Assembly: GCF_021018805.1 (NCBI RefSeq)
Contig: NC_086247.1
Location: 91,248,140-91,312,139 of the forward strand
Direction of reading: 5' to 3'
Length of the DNA: 64,000 nucleotides
DNA from: Prinia subflava
Taxonomy: Eukaryota; Chordata; Aves; Passeriformes; Cisticolidae
The notes beneath the pieces were generated by a model. The model was not told the DNA's origin. It made no database searches and was given only the letters and a program-made list of their open reading frames with translations. Position numbers and translations under genes: made by a program. This document shows, in pieces, positions 13,701 through 28,200 of this stretch (position 1 is its first letter; every line of letters begins with the position of its first letter).

Positions 13701-16700
13701 TTAGTATGAAAATTAACCAGGAGTCTTGCCTCAATAGCAACCCAGTCCTTGAACCTGCCTTCCAGACCTTTCATACTTCAGGTCAAACATAACATTAAAT
13801 TGTAGTAAAAGGGAAGCACTGTAGAAATGCAGTAAATCTGTAACACACCCCCCCATAAACAATGATACAGCTCTAGAATATTTACTATGCTAATCAGAGA
13901 CCTGGAAAAAAAACCAATCTGAGAGATTGTTAATTTTTCTGTTTAAAAGGTAGAGAAACAAACAACAGAGAACTTCAGAAAAAGGTCTAAGTTCTGAATA
14001 GTACCATGAGTACTGGCACACAGCACTTCTTCCGAGGGTACTTCTAACACTGACAGACACTTATCTGTAAAACCACAACCACAAATGTATCGGCATCAGA
14101 CCCCAAAACAGCAAGATCTTTAAATTAAAGTTGTAATTTCTCTATTTCATGCTTTGGGACAAACAACAACAATGGACAAACGACAGCACCCGTGGTAAAC
14201 TTGGCATCTTGGCTACTAACTTCCCAAAGGAATAAAATCCATCCAATGCCACTCCTAGAGAGCTGTTTAGTACCTCTAAAGTAAATCTATTGTTATTGCA
14301 ATAGGAGTAGCTATCTCCTAGTTAAGCTTTCAGAGGGACACATAAGCCAACAACTCCAAGGGAGATTCTGGAAACATATGTTTTAATTGGGGGAGGCAGT
14401 AGCAGGGATAATAATACAGGGAAATCTGCGTGAAGTGGGCATTTCCAACAAACTCAGAAGCTTAAAACTAGATTTTGCAAACTAAAATCTCATATGCTTG
14501 TCTCGGCCCATTTTAGAAATGGTCTCAAAAAAGTTTTTCTTAAGAAAAATGTGTCGCTTATAGCAACTTTCTTCCAAAAACACACATCATACATGTAGAA
14601 AAAGGGGAGGTGGGAATTAAAAAGTATACTCTATACACTGACTACCCCTCAGTGAATCCCGATCACATTTTCATGGTCAGATCTGAGTTATCCGCCACAG
14701 TAAAATATCTCCCAGATTTTCCTCAAGGAAAGATTAATGTTCTTACACACCTTAATGTGGTATTAAAACCTGGCAGTCTGGCACACAAACCTAAAACCAA
14801 AGTTAAAATTTTATTCCTTGACAGTAACTGTTCTCCAGAAGGGGGGCACAGCATGGCAACATTTGATTGTCTCTGGTGCCCAACAGCAGCAGACACACAC
14901 CCAGGCTTCCCTCACTCTTTGTTCATTATCAAGAGCAACACTAGATTAACAGTGGAAGAAGTGCTAAGAATTCTTAAATATTTCAGCCTTAGAAATATTC
15001 TTCCAGTATATCAGCACATTAACCAACTTATGTGAACCACTGTAATCCAAAGCTGTTCCAAAGCTTCATTTTACCTGCAGGATTGTGTGAGATGCCAGAA
15101 ATTCTGCCTGCTGCCTACAGTAAGTGGAGGCTTGGTGACCCTGGCAGGGAACAATGAAAAAGTCCTCTCCCCTCCAGATTTGCTCAGTTGTTTGCTTTAC
15201 CCACATCCTGCAAAGAGCTCCACAGTCAAAGCAATTATTTAATGATTTGTTCTCCTCCATGCCATAACCTAGAGAACAGTTAAGTCTGGAAAAAAACTTT
15301 TAAAAAACCCCAAACAACACACAAGCAGATGTATTTCTTCAGAGAACAAGCTTCAAATGTTTCTGCATCCACAGAAAGTCAAAACAGACAAGTTACTTTT
15401 GTGAACCTTTTTTTTCAAACTAATTCCTAAAGAGCTTTTAAAAGTCATCTATTCTTCATTACTGTAAATTACTTCCATAATCTCAGAAAATTATGATAAG
15501 GGATTTACAGCAATTTTCCCTTTCCAATGGCAACCAGTTCCTTCTGACCCAATTCCAACTAAATCACCTCATCTAAGCTTCAATTTGTATCACAGGATTT
15601 TTCTTCCAATGCTAAACACTGACCATTCTATTTACAACCTCCTGCAGCCTCTGTGTGAAACCTTGCCTCTGTTCTGCACCTCTGCCACAAGCTGAGGAAA
15701 AAGAAAACATTTTATGGCAATTCTGTCCTCCAAATCCAAGATATTGATGATTCTAATTTACTGTAACTGCACATATTCACAATCTGATCCATAAACCTTG
15801 TCTCTTTACAAATACATCACTTCCTTCTTGAAGTAAGTTTATTATTTATTAAAAAGGTGCTTTTCTTCACACCATGGCAGTCCATACAGCTTTATTGTTC
15901 AGAGAAATTTAACATTCAGGACTTGGTCTTACAGGTACTCAATATGTCTTAACAAGTACTAGTAAATGCATTACTTGGGATCTCTATTTAACACTCTTCC
16001 ATGGCACAACAGAACAGACATTTATCTTTGGACTGTGATGGAAACTATTACTGCCATCTGTGCTGACTCCAGCTGGTATAGGACTAATATCAAATTCTGT
16101 TAGCTGCTTTGAGCTGCTTGTTCAGCTGGCAATAATAAAAGTCGAGCTCGTTAACAGCAGTCTTGCATAGCAAAGTTTCTGCTTACCTCAGAGAGATGAC
16201 TAAGCATCTCCCTGAACCTTTTCACCATTAAAAAAAAGACTATTTACTTGGCACCTGTTTTCAATAACAATCACAAAAAGCCTCACAATTACATGCTGGA
16301 GTTTTTTCAAATATGTCTATCAACTGAGCCAAAATTACTTTAAAAAAAAGAAAAGCTGCTCCATCAAGGCAATATGCTGTTTCCTGTATACAAACCAAAA
16401 TAAATTTCTAAAATCAGAGAGCTCTCTAATGCTATTAGAGGCAGCAGAAAAATGAGCATCTCTGAAGCAAGTGTTCAGGAAACAGTTTTGTTATCACTCA
16501 ACCATCACTTAATTGCACAATGATTCAGACTTTACATGTCATTTTATAATTTAAACAGACGAGACAAACTACTGGATTGCTCAAGCAATCTGTCATCTTA
16601 AATACACACTGGAGAATTTTTATGCTCCTCTGCTTGCAAATTGCAGAATTTTGGGACTACAATCTGGGAGACAATAACGATGAAATTTAACAACAATTGT

Positions 16701-19700
16701 AGTGGGCTTTCCATTCTCCCTTCCCTCTGAAGTCACAGCATGTTACTTTAGGCATCACTAAGCACCAACACCAAGGAAACAGAACCTGAACAGTTTAATT
16801 TATCTTATTAAATATAAAAATGCAGTAGAAATCCTCTTGTGAACTGTTACCAGCTTTTGATTCTATCATGGTGCCCCAAAACTTTTCTTTCTCACCTACA
16901 CATTTTGTAAGAAACCCTCTTGACACAGCTCATAATACACAATGCTCTTTTATCTTTTGTCCTCCTACAGCTTCTGTCCAAAGCTGTGCTCATCTCAGTG
17001 GTCAACCTTGCCTGCAAGTGACTCCAATTTTTCACATTTAGAAGTCATCTCTGATTCTTATCTTTCATTAAACTGTTGAGCCCAAACACACAGAGCAGAC
17101 AAACACCAAAGGAAAAGCTATTTTTTAAAATAAAGTGGTCCTAGCTGATAGAGATGGGCAATGAGAAGAAGTTCATTATCACCTTATATTAGATGGTTAG
17201 AAACATGTTATCACGTACTTTCTCTGAAACCTGGGAAATCCCATACTGTGACTCAGAAGAAACTGTTCACGTTTTAAAATTGTCTTACTGTAATTGTTGT
17301 GATTGACCAATATTATACACCACCAGCAACCTGAGTATTAAAGAAAGAAAATTTTGCAGGTGTAGTTTTTAGTGCTGTCTTGAAGACTGAAGATTTTTTC
17401 CTGTGATATCAGAAACTCAGGAGATGGCAACCACCACCCCAGCTTTGTCCAAGCAGCAGGAGGTCAAAGTACTCCACACTTCAGAAAGAAGACAGACTTG
17501 TCTCACCCACCATACAATCCAGAAACAGGAAAAGCACAAGGTGATCAAAGGCAAAAGGAAAAATCTATCTTGTTTCCTCAAATTAGCAGATACATTCCTT
17601 CTTTCCTTTAGCAGTTTCTTATAATAACTAAGTAAATGCACTTCTGGCATCCCCTCCCCAACCCCAAACCCTTCATTTGACTTGCGCTTTCAGATATTAG
17701 TCTTTAGTGCATAACGAAACCTTCTGTTTCTTGTATGAAATTATCCACCTACTATAATCAAGAGTAAAATACCTATTTTTTAATATTCTTATTTAAAACC
17801 TAACTATTACAGCTGAAAAACATTAACTGAAATACAGAGAACCTCACTGACATGGACATTACCTCTCAGGGCACAGTATTTAACAGCTGAAGGGTAGGAA
17901 CTTCTGATATCACCTCACCTGATGTGCAAGGCACTACCTGATCACACTCTTGAGTTCAAGGTCAGTTGTTCATCCAGTCCAAGTTAATGGTCTACAGTTT
18001 CACACACTTTTCTGTGGAAAAGCCCTGCAAATTTCAGCACTAAATTATGCAGCACTTCATTTCAAAAAGCCAGAAGTAAGAAGGTGCATGGGAGAGATTT
18101 AACTGCTAAGCCAAAGCAATCTGGCCTCTCCATCAACTTGCTGAATTTCAGCACTCATTCATATCTTGACCTTTTAAACTCTTAATATCCAATATGAAAA
18201 AGCATCCACAATACATTTTTCTTCTTCGGAAACTACTTCAGGTTGGATCTGCCATATGCAGAATTATTAGATTACAACAGACATTTTAGTCATCTTACCT
18301 TTCAAAAAGAAAACCCACAGATCATAATCTCATTTAACCTGTTAATTACTTGTAATTGATGGTATCTTTACTAAATGAAGACAGCTGGAACACTTTGTTC
18401 AAGAAAATTGGGAACATGATGAAAAATATCCTTCTGACAGCAAGAATATGCTCAGAACTGATTAATCCTCACCTGTTTTTGAGGTTCCAGAGAATTAAGT
18501 GCTCAGAAAAGGCAATCTGGCAAAGGGTTGGAAAATAGGAGCAATTTGATGTCTACTTTAAAAACATTTTATCAAATATCACGTAAAAAGAAATAATTAA
18601 GTCCAAACCAAAACCAGTAACGCACTGTTTTTACAATATTTTAAAATCACAGGTGGTATACAACCTACAAAGATCTCCAACTCACCATTACATTTGTTCA
18701 CTAAAATATGTGGATTCTTCTTTTGGTTTTTGACTTGTAAACTTTAAAACTCTGAAAAGAAGTATTTAAGCTTTTGCAGCCTTTGTTACAAAAAAACCCA
18801 AACAAAACAAACCCTAGTTCAAATGTAAATTTAAGAGAAACATTAAAAATCCATTTTAATTTTGAATTCAAGCCTGTTCCATTCCCCAAAAATCCAACAT
18901 TTCACACAGCATGCCCAGCCCAACTACTCCTGTAACTCCTGTCACATGCTTCACCAAACCTCTGATAACCAATTCATTCCGCGCATTGCTCTGCACATAA
19001 ACACTGCAATGTGCTTGAAACAAGTCCTAGCGGGTTTTGCTCTGAAAACCTCTAGCTGGGATCAACAGCTTCTCTCTTCACAGAACTTGCCCAGTGAATT
19101 TGCAGTGGCATGCTGGCTTTGGTGGCAAAATCATTATTCTCATAGTCAAAGCCACTACAAGAAAGATGGATACATCTACTCTTTTCTGTCACAGCAACTG
19201 GTGTTAAGCTCCAAGAGATACAGTGACAGACACTACAGACACAATGCACTAACAACAGGAAATAGGGAGGTAAAGAATCCAGCCTCTAAAATTACACAGG
19301 GCTATAATAATTGACAAAAATTTGATTTTGCATCTTTTCAGGTCCTATAATAGTTTAAAGGCTGTACTGACAAAATCAACTTTGCTACCTAGCTCCTGAC
19401 ATGGTTTAATCAAAGATTGCCAGTCATCATAATCACCTTTCCAAACTGACTTCCTAAGCTGTTCACAGGAGCTCTGACTGGCAGCCTGCACAGCGTGCTG
19501 CTGTCACAAAATACTTTTTCCTTAAACAATTTGTTTCTCTCTACACACACTTTGACATTTAAAAACACGTGTTCAAACAAAATGCAGTATTCTCAATGGA
19601 ATTTTAGCTAAAGCCTACATACAGCTCAAATATTTTAGAGATATGATAATCATTCTTTCTTAAAAATTTGTTCATTCTTCTTTAACTTCTACTGGAATCT

Positions 19701-22700
19701 TTTTTCTTTCATTGGCTTGCAGCTAACAATACCCTATCAAAATGTTTTTTGAGCTGTGATCTCTACAGACTGCAGAGACAGGTTTATCTTTTTATGAATA
19801 TTTCTTTACAAGGAGTGGGACACTACTGTATTATTATACTGAAAGGTAGAAGTTTTTTGAAGTATCTTCCCACTGCCATTACCTATGAGAATTTTAGCCA
19901 TGTTGCAGGTTTACTGTGCAGGAAAAAAACCCAGACACTGAGTCCAGCCAGGTGTGGTGGGGTTTTTTTTTGTTTTTTTTTTTTAACTCGGGGCATAAAA
20001 CAAAGCAAGAAAGTGTCAAAGAGATAAATCAATGTCTAAAGATAGATAAGGTGCATGGACCCTTTCATGCAGTGGAAAGCACCTGATAAGGAACTAAAAA
20101 GGGCACAGCTTCAGCATGAATACAGTGAGCAAAGGAGCACTCCTGGAAGAGAGAATTTGAGAATGGGAGAGTCTATACCACCCTGCAGAAATGCAGAGGC
20201 CTTTTCATTCAGCAGCAGTATACTACGCACAGCTGCATTATGAAAAAAGTTATTCTGTTATAGGATTTATCTTATTGCAGCAAAAAAAATGGAATAAAAA
20301 ACAAAAAACAACCAAACTCTGAATAAGGTGTCTTAAAATCAAATTAAGCTGTCAGTCCTGACATGTTTAGAGCAGGAGAAAGATATTTGCCAATTAGCAT
20401 ACAAAAATATAAATACCAAGCAGTTAGTAATAGGATAAAAAAACCCCAATCCCTGTCAGTGAGTACTTACTATAAGGGAAGTTACTCAGAGGAGTGAGAC
20501 ACAGAAAGCCGACAAAAGAGCTGAGACACGAGTGACACACACACACACTTCCACAATAACTACAGATGGTTAAATGTAATCTAAGCTTCCAATTTGGAGT
20601 GAGCAGCAGAGTGCTGCTGGGAGCTGCTAACAGCAGTCACGCTCTGTTCCAAAGCACCACCACTCTCGGAGATAACGCTTTACATGGTATCTTGAAAGAA
20701 CACGGGAGAATGCAGGTAGAAGGTCAGGAGAACGAAGGGTAGAAAAAGAAGGAAGTTAATCTTGAAGAGAACAGAAAAAGGCATAAACTTTATCTATGGA
20801 TCTGCTTGCACAGAAATTATGAGGTTTAGTACTCAGATTAGCTCTGTATGTTTAAAGAGCCTGCAGGGTGATAAATCAGGCTGGCTACTGGGCCCAGCCC
20901 CTGCATGCTGACCCGGAGACTGCAGGAGAGTCTGTGGCCTGTGCTGGCACCCACTCAGAGGCACTTAAGAAGGGAGTTCTGGGATTCTGCACTGGGATAT
21001 GAAGTGTTTGCCAGTGATGCTGTACTGCAGTTACACAGTGGAAAGTCTCCTTCACAGAAGGAGAGAACCGTGAAAAAATTATTCCTTCCTGATGACTGCT
21101 TTTCTCCTGGTACTGCAAAGAACTGTGCTTCAAACTTAACATTCAGCTCAATGATTAAGGTCAACAGGTGTATTTAAATCAATCTGTGAGTGTAACCTCA
21201 CTTTTTGGCAAAGCATTTCAACTACTTAGTTTCTAGTATTCAACAAAATACTTGAAATACTACTTAAGACACAGCTTTACAGTTGCATTTAGTACCATCT
21301 GTGTAGGCTGAACCACTCTGGAAACAGAAAATCCCTGATAACAGAATGTACACTCAGAGGCATGTTGCAGGTATTCCCAAACATAAAATCCACACCATGG
21401 TGTCCATTAGATGTCTCTATATAGCCAGTCCTTGCACATGAGTTTTAGGAGCGTTTCTCCATCAGCTTTGCCTCGTTACCTGAACACGTGCTGTTCTTGC
21501 ACTGCATCTGAACTAGGGGAGCAGTAGTGGAGACCCACACCCACCACCCACCCACCTTTTGCCCTTTCCTGCCTCTGGCATTGCTCTTGACTGCAACACT
21601 GCCACGAACACCAGGTACAGCACGGGCAACACAGGCTAATGAAGCTTTGCTAGACACCCAGACTGTGGGAGTCCAGCACTGAGTCTCCTGATCTGACTCT
21701 GCACGGGAGGAGCTGAGGCCCCACAAAGCTTATCAGCTAAACTTCCACGACACTGAGCCGCAATTCTTCTGTTTCAGGAGCTGCAACTCAGCTAATTATC
21801 TCTGCCATAAATAACGCACGGCCTAAATGATCTACCCGGGGATCTGCCTGCATAGTGAAGAGTTACACAGAACAAGCAAGAAGAAATAAAGCAGAATTAC
21901 CTGTGGTCTCTCAAACAGTTGACAAAGTCCTTAGAAGAAAATGAGAAGCCACATATAAAGGAACAAGAAAGTCTGAGCAAGCAGATTGGTCTGAAACATA
22001 CTGAAAAGTCATATGAAAGGGCACACAGGTTCTGAACTCTGATAAGCCTTACATTAATTAGAGAGCAGCATGAATGAGGTCAGCAGATCTGGGTTAGTAA
22101 CACTAGGATAAGAATGTGAAGGAGAAGGAAGGTGAGAGCAATACTGCAAACAAAACTCAGGTTTGCCAAATACAGCATTAAGTTCAAAATTATTTTAAAA
22201 GTTTGTCACACTGATTCTTCAGTGTAGCTTTCCCACTTTGACCATCATCACTAATATTTTAAGTCAGAGCAATCCTCAGTTCTCAATTTTCAATGCAATG
22301 AGGAGTCAGCTGTTTCCTTTTTTTGCCTAAATTGCCATTCTACTCAAAAAAAAAAAAAGGCTAAGACATGCTGTTTGATCAGTAATTCCACACCAGCTTA
22401 ATTTATTTTCATCTACTACACCTGCAAACTGAGACAAACTCAAGAAGCATGCCAGAAGAGAAGCAGCAGCTAAGGCAGGTATCCTATTTCAAATACTTTT
22501 CAATTAAAGGTACTTTAAGAGAAAAAACTACAAAAATAACCCCAACCAACCAAAAATGCCACAGGAGACCAACACAAAGCAGCATTTGCTCCTTCCGTTA
22601 AGAGGAAAAGTTCTGCAGGGAATTTATAACTCTTCTTACATTTTGGAAGTAAAGTAGATGATAATTATAAAAGTATTTCAAATACAAGATATTTGTAAAA

Positions 22701-25224
22701 AAATTATTATTAATAACAATTTTTTGGAAAAAAAAATGGGCAAGTTTCCTACTCAAATCAAACACTTTGAGCTCACTGAACTCTGACATTGCTCATTACA
22801 GCTACTAGTCAACAGGTTGTCAGACTCTTATCACTTCCAAATGTTTCTTGAAATTAATGAAATTAGCTAGTTTTAGTTTTTCTTTTCCCACACAAAAACT
22901 GCTTGTTGTCTGTATTTCTATTTTCTTTCCTCAGTACACACTGCTAATGAAAAATTCCTCACTCAAAATTCAGTTCTGCAATTCCATTTTATAATATCCC
23001 ATTTCAAAGTCCATAAAGACCCAGCATTCACTTTCCCTTTTCCATCTGAGCAAAGGCAAGCTCACTTGCCTTGCTTTTTTGAACCATGATGAAGATGCCA
23101 ATACCTTGAAAAAAACATTTGAACCATGAGATCCTTCAGAAGTCATCCTACAACAACCTCCTAGACAAAGGATGACAGACTAAGATTAATTTGACTTAGA
23201 GAGATTCTAATAAAAGTAGTTTTACACCTTGGTCATGTGAGTATGGGACTGTTTTCAGTCTATTTGATCTATCTTGCACATGAGCCGTGGATTTCTTCCT
23301 CATTCAGGTAAGAAATTCTGAAATAGCAACCAATAGTACAGGTCAGACCACACACCAGAAGAACCATAACTCAGAAAATACACATGTTTGGCAAAACACT
23401 AAGGGCATTCAGCCTGCTCAACACTGCCAGTCTGCATTTCTGGGTTTAAACTAGCCCAAAGTTGCAAGAGGACACCCTGAAATTCCAAACAGAGGTACAC
23501 CACATTCCTCAGAGCACACACAAAACCTCTGTGAGTGTAGATGGCAGCAAGGACAGCATTAGCATTTCTGACAAAAAGAGTGCCACTGTCACATTCACAT
23601 CTGCAAAACTGAAACTTCAAAAACTACTTGAGAGGATACAGCTTACCCCAAGAAGTAAACAAGGAAGGAAAGACTAGACTGATGTCTGTCCATGTTCAGT
23701 ACTTCATCCACCACACCCTGCCGAGAACTTGAAAATAGAACTGTCAAAAGCTAACTTCTAACTTTCACCATGCAGCAGTCAGACATCTCCCTCCTTCAGT
23801 ACCCAGCAATTCTGACAGTAAAGAGGAATCCAATCATGGAACTGCAGTGCTAAGAGAGACAGAACATCTACTAAATTTATTAAAATAGTCAAGTTATTGT
23901 TCCATTGAATGGGACCTGAGAAGAACACCTAAATGCTCTATCTTCAAATACACTTCATCATCCTTTTGACGAACACAAGTTGTCTCCCGCTAGATTATTT
24001 CACAACCAATTTACAAAGGTTCTCATTCATTACATTTAATGTAATAAACAGTTAAAATTCAGTGTTAAAATATGGATTACAGCCATGCACTAAAACATGC
24101 CATGGACTTAGCTACAATGTTATAAACACCTCAAACAATAAACATTCTAAGGACTTGGAAGCTCTTGACAAGAAAGCTACATAGCAAGCTGTCCAGTGTT
24201 CAATGGTCTGTTTACAACAACTGATTTTCCTTTCTGTTTTCAGCTTGGATCTCAACCAGAACACCCATGAAGACCAGTACCACCCCAGAGAATGCCAGGT
24301 TTTCAGGAGGATGAAAACAAGCTCTTTTTTTTGGGGGTGGGGGAAGGCAGAAGAGGTTGTTGGTTGGTTTGATTTTCTCCAATAAGTATTTTAAGGAGTT
24401 TCATCATGTTGTTGGGTAAACATTTCTGCAGCTCTCTTTTGCCTTTCGTTGTCCTGGTTCCCAAGTATCCTCTCCCCATATATTCTACCACATCAGCAGC
24501 AAATCCATTAACAAGCCATCTCTTGGGTTACCTTACGTGCCAGTTTCTCTGCAGACACTGAAGCAGCATTTCTCAAGGGCACTCCTATCAAAAATGCAAG
24601 TACAAGGATTAGATTTACACCAGAAGAATTAGAACTATTCAAAAGTTCCTTCCTTTTAAATGCAATGGGCACTATGGAAAGTACTAGCTTGCCTTCCAAG
24701 GAGTTTGTTTCACAACAGCTTATCTGCTGTGGACCCAGAAAGAAGATCCAAAACAGCAAAACATGAGTGCTGGGATGATGGTCCATTACACACTTAAAAC
24801 TCTCAGAACTGTATTTTTATCTCAATGTAATGAAACACCAAAGTGCAGGAGGTATGCAAACACATTCTGCTCTTACCTCCTTACATAACTGCACAGGTCT
24901 CTTTAAAGAAAACATATTCAAACTCAGCTACTTGTTGCTGAGTATTCAGAGGATATGTAAGTAATGTATTAATGTCTTCAGCTATATGCAGTGCATGAAT
25001 GAATGTTTCTGTTTTACCAAATGGCCAATTTCTATTTCAGTCTGATTTTGCTAGATAAAATTCTCTGAAAATGTATTTGAAGTCTAAAAGAAATGGAGAA
25101 GTAGCTCAAAATAAAGAATGACAACACAGAATGACAGGAAGGAAAAAATACCAAAACTCATCAAAATGTTTAGGACTTGCATCATTCAGGGAGGTGGCAA
25201 TACTGAGCCAAAACAAGTCTGGAG

Positions 25225-25260
25225 CACTGCAGACTCCCATCACACTGCAGACTCCCATCA
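25225..25260. repeat. Perfect 2 x 18 bp tandem duplication
   Basis: An 18-bp unit beginning CACTGCAGACTC occurs twice head to tail (25225-25242 and 25243-25260) without mismatch, inside KIF13A intron 2. The lack of divergence suggests a recent slippage duplication that could still vary between individuals. Confidence 0.9.
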
Positions 25261-28200
25261 CACTTCATAGCTAAAAACTCACTCTGATAGATGCTGATAA
25301 AGAAAGTTTCCAAAGCAGAACAGGATGCCACTCATTCAGGGCTATAAAGCAGCTTTGCCAGTAGAGAACTTCCATCAGCTCTGTGCCTCCACTGGAATGC
25401 TCTGTTGATTTATCTTTTGCAAAAGCTTGTCAACTGTAAAACAAGCCTGGGCTTTTGAATCACAAAGTAAAACTGAATTTAAAGTAACAACAATAAGAAC
25501 TCTGAAGTTTTAAAAATTACATTGCAGCCAGTGCCCGTAATTTGTTTGGCAGATAAATTACCTCTTCCACCTCACAGATCCTTTTTGCTTCAACTCTGAA
25601 AGAAGCAAGTTTATGGAAGGCCACCTCAGCTACACTGGACAAGATTTTAAAAATTAAATCAGACAGAAAGTGGAAACCACATGAGAAGAAGTATCAGATT
25701 CTCTAGTTTCTTATCTAAGATCTGCTGTTCCTTGTCATCATGTAAGAATTATTAAGCAAAACAGACTGCTCCACATACTTTTACACTAGAAAAATCTAAC
25801 ACTAGAAAAATTATTGCAGTAGCTCAAGAGAGATTCAGAATTTTGAAGCCTTACACTAGAAGAAAATTTATATCTTGCCTAGAGGCTTTTGTGCACTATT
25901 TAATTGGGATTGACATTTGTGTTTAAAAAGAGACTGTGGAATAAACTAAGAAAATGTAAGCTCGATAAATAAAATATGATGTGTATTTTTTCACTGTATT
26001 TGTAAGCCTAAAATATTCTCTAATACAAAAAAAATCAGAAAAGAATATTCAAATGTTGATATTTTCAGCAATGTGCTTTTAAAACAAAGCATCAAGTTAC
26101 TTTATAGAAAGTTTACAGTTCACAATGCACTCTGGCACTACTTTAAACATATGGAGCAGTATCTTCCTAAGTACATGCAGAGATAAGCATGCCATTCCAG
26201 CCACAGCAGCTGCTTTGATTCATGTTTATGAAATGCTTAAAATTCTTGGAATATACATACACACTGCAAAAAGGAGATGCAGTGACACTGTGAATCTCCA
26301 GTCACTACTAGCCTGCTGTCTATGCTGTTATTGAATATGAAGAGGCAGCAGCACAGGCTTGGTGGAGACCAGTTTTCAAAAACAGCTGGGTACAGAACCT
26401 GTTGCTAGTGCACAGTGAGCTCTCTGCACCCGTCTGCAGCATCGTCACTAACCATGCTAGTTACCACACACTAACACAAGCACCCAGAAATGCTTCAGGC
26501 ACACATTTCCACTGCTCTGATGACTGATGCACTTCAAAATAAATCCTGTAAAATTAATAAGCACCAAAATATATTCATGGCTTAATCTGTAAAAGCAGTA
26601 GTTGTGGTATAAATTTCTGTCCCGAGTTATAACACTTAAATAACAAATATGTCACTACAGGATGATAAGATATTAGGGACTTGAGGGGCTGTGACTACAC
26701 AGATTCCCCTATAGTAATCCAAGTGAAATGAGACAGAACATTCAAATTATTTCCTATTTGAAAAAGTTCCACCTTACAAGTCACTTCACATTATCCACAG
26801 GTGATGTAGGAGTATTTGGTAAGTATGCATGTGAGGATGTCTTTATTTAGGATGTAACAAAATGGCAAATTTAGAGTGTGGCTGATGACTACAGAATACA
26901 CTGGTTCAGAATACGGTTATGAATTTATAGATGTCTTGATGGCTGAGGGTTGGGCTTTTAAAATATTATTCTTATATTAGAAGGCAACTATCAAAAATAA
27001 AGGCCAGAATTACAGACAATAACACTAACCTAGCACAACATTATCAGAGAGCCATTTGCTCACTTTTCACCCAAAATGAGAAATTATATAAAAGAGACAC
27101 TCTCCCATGGCATTGAAAACAGCCTGTGTAACTCCTGCTCTTCATCAACATGGATATTTGGAGCTCAAAATGATTTTCAACTCCTGTCAGCAATGCATTT
27201 TTATGGTTGACCTTCATATTCTAAGATAACTTACTGAGCTCCTCTATCACTCCCCAGCAAACACCCATCTCAAGCTTCACACAGAAGAACCACAAAGGCA
27301 CACCACCATCACCCCAAGCTCCATCAAACCTCAAACTCTAAGGACCAATTTCATATCAACATACAAAGTCAGGTACTGGCTAGACAAAGTTATTTCTCTT
27401 GTGCTGCCTCTTGTAACACACACAGCAACATAAATTAATTAATTAACAACTTCCAAGCAAGGACACAAGTGTTTTCGTTAACTTGGTGCTTCGGGTCACA
27501 AGTTAGCTCAAGAGTTGAGTCCTGTGGTGCACATCATTGCACAGCAGGGGTCTTTTTGTTGTGAGCTGCACTCACAGTCTCCAGCCAACACTTTCACACT
27601 TCTTTAAAGAGTGAAAGCCTCCTCTCCACTCTGCCATCAGTAAAAGAAATTCTCCCAAAATATCAAACAACCAGAGAAATCACTCAGTTAAGCAAGAGCA
27701 TCTGCACAGCACTGCTGCAGCAGTTGGCATCTCGCTCGGGCAGGCAGTAATTGTTTCCATTAATAGATTCCAACCATGCCCAGGGCAGGCCAAATAAGCA
27801 AAGGCACTGCACTACTTTCCCATCATTAAGGACAGTCCGTCCTGCAGGAGACACTGGCACCGCAGCCAGGGGCAGCCACCACTGCTCAGCTTGCACCAGA
27901 GGAATGCAGGAGCTCAAATCTGATAAAGTCTCAAACACAACAGCAACAAGTGCATTCGTCAAGTTAAAGATTTAGCTCTAATCTTATTACTAGAAGTACC
28001 ACCATGTTGAATGCCTGAAGAGCAGCTGCCTGCTGCACAGGCTGCCCCGCAGAGGCCTGATCAGAGCAAGAAGGGATTCGCTTTGTCCCGAAATTTTGTG
28101 CCAAGAGTCACAGCCCAGCTCTGCCCGGCACACAGACCTGCACGGAGGGGCAGCTGGTGTTTACATGTTTACAAGCATGATTTAACTCTAAGTTTTCTAA

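Noticed and set aside
14610..15035. 141-codon plus-strand open frame in KIF13A intron 2
   Set aside because: No recognisable domain or splice context, and one such frame is expected by chance in tens of kilobases of this composition.
18862..19314. 150-codon plus-strand open frame in KIF13A intron 2
   Set aside because: Composition looks random, with no domain, no convincing start context and no neighbouring exons.
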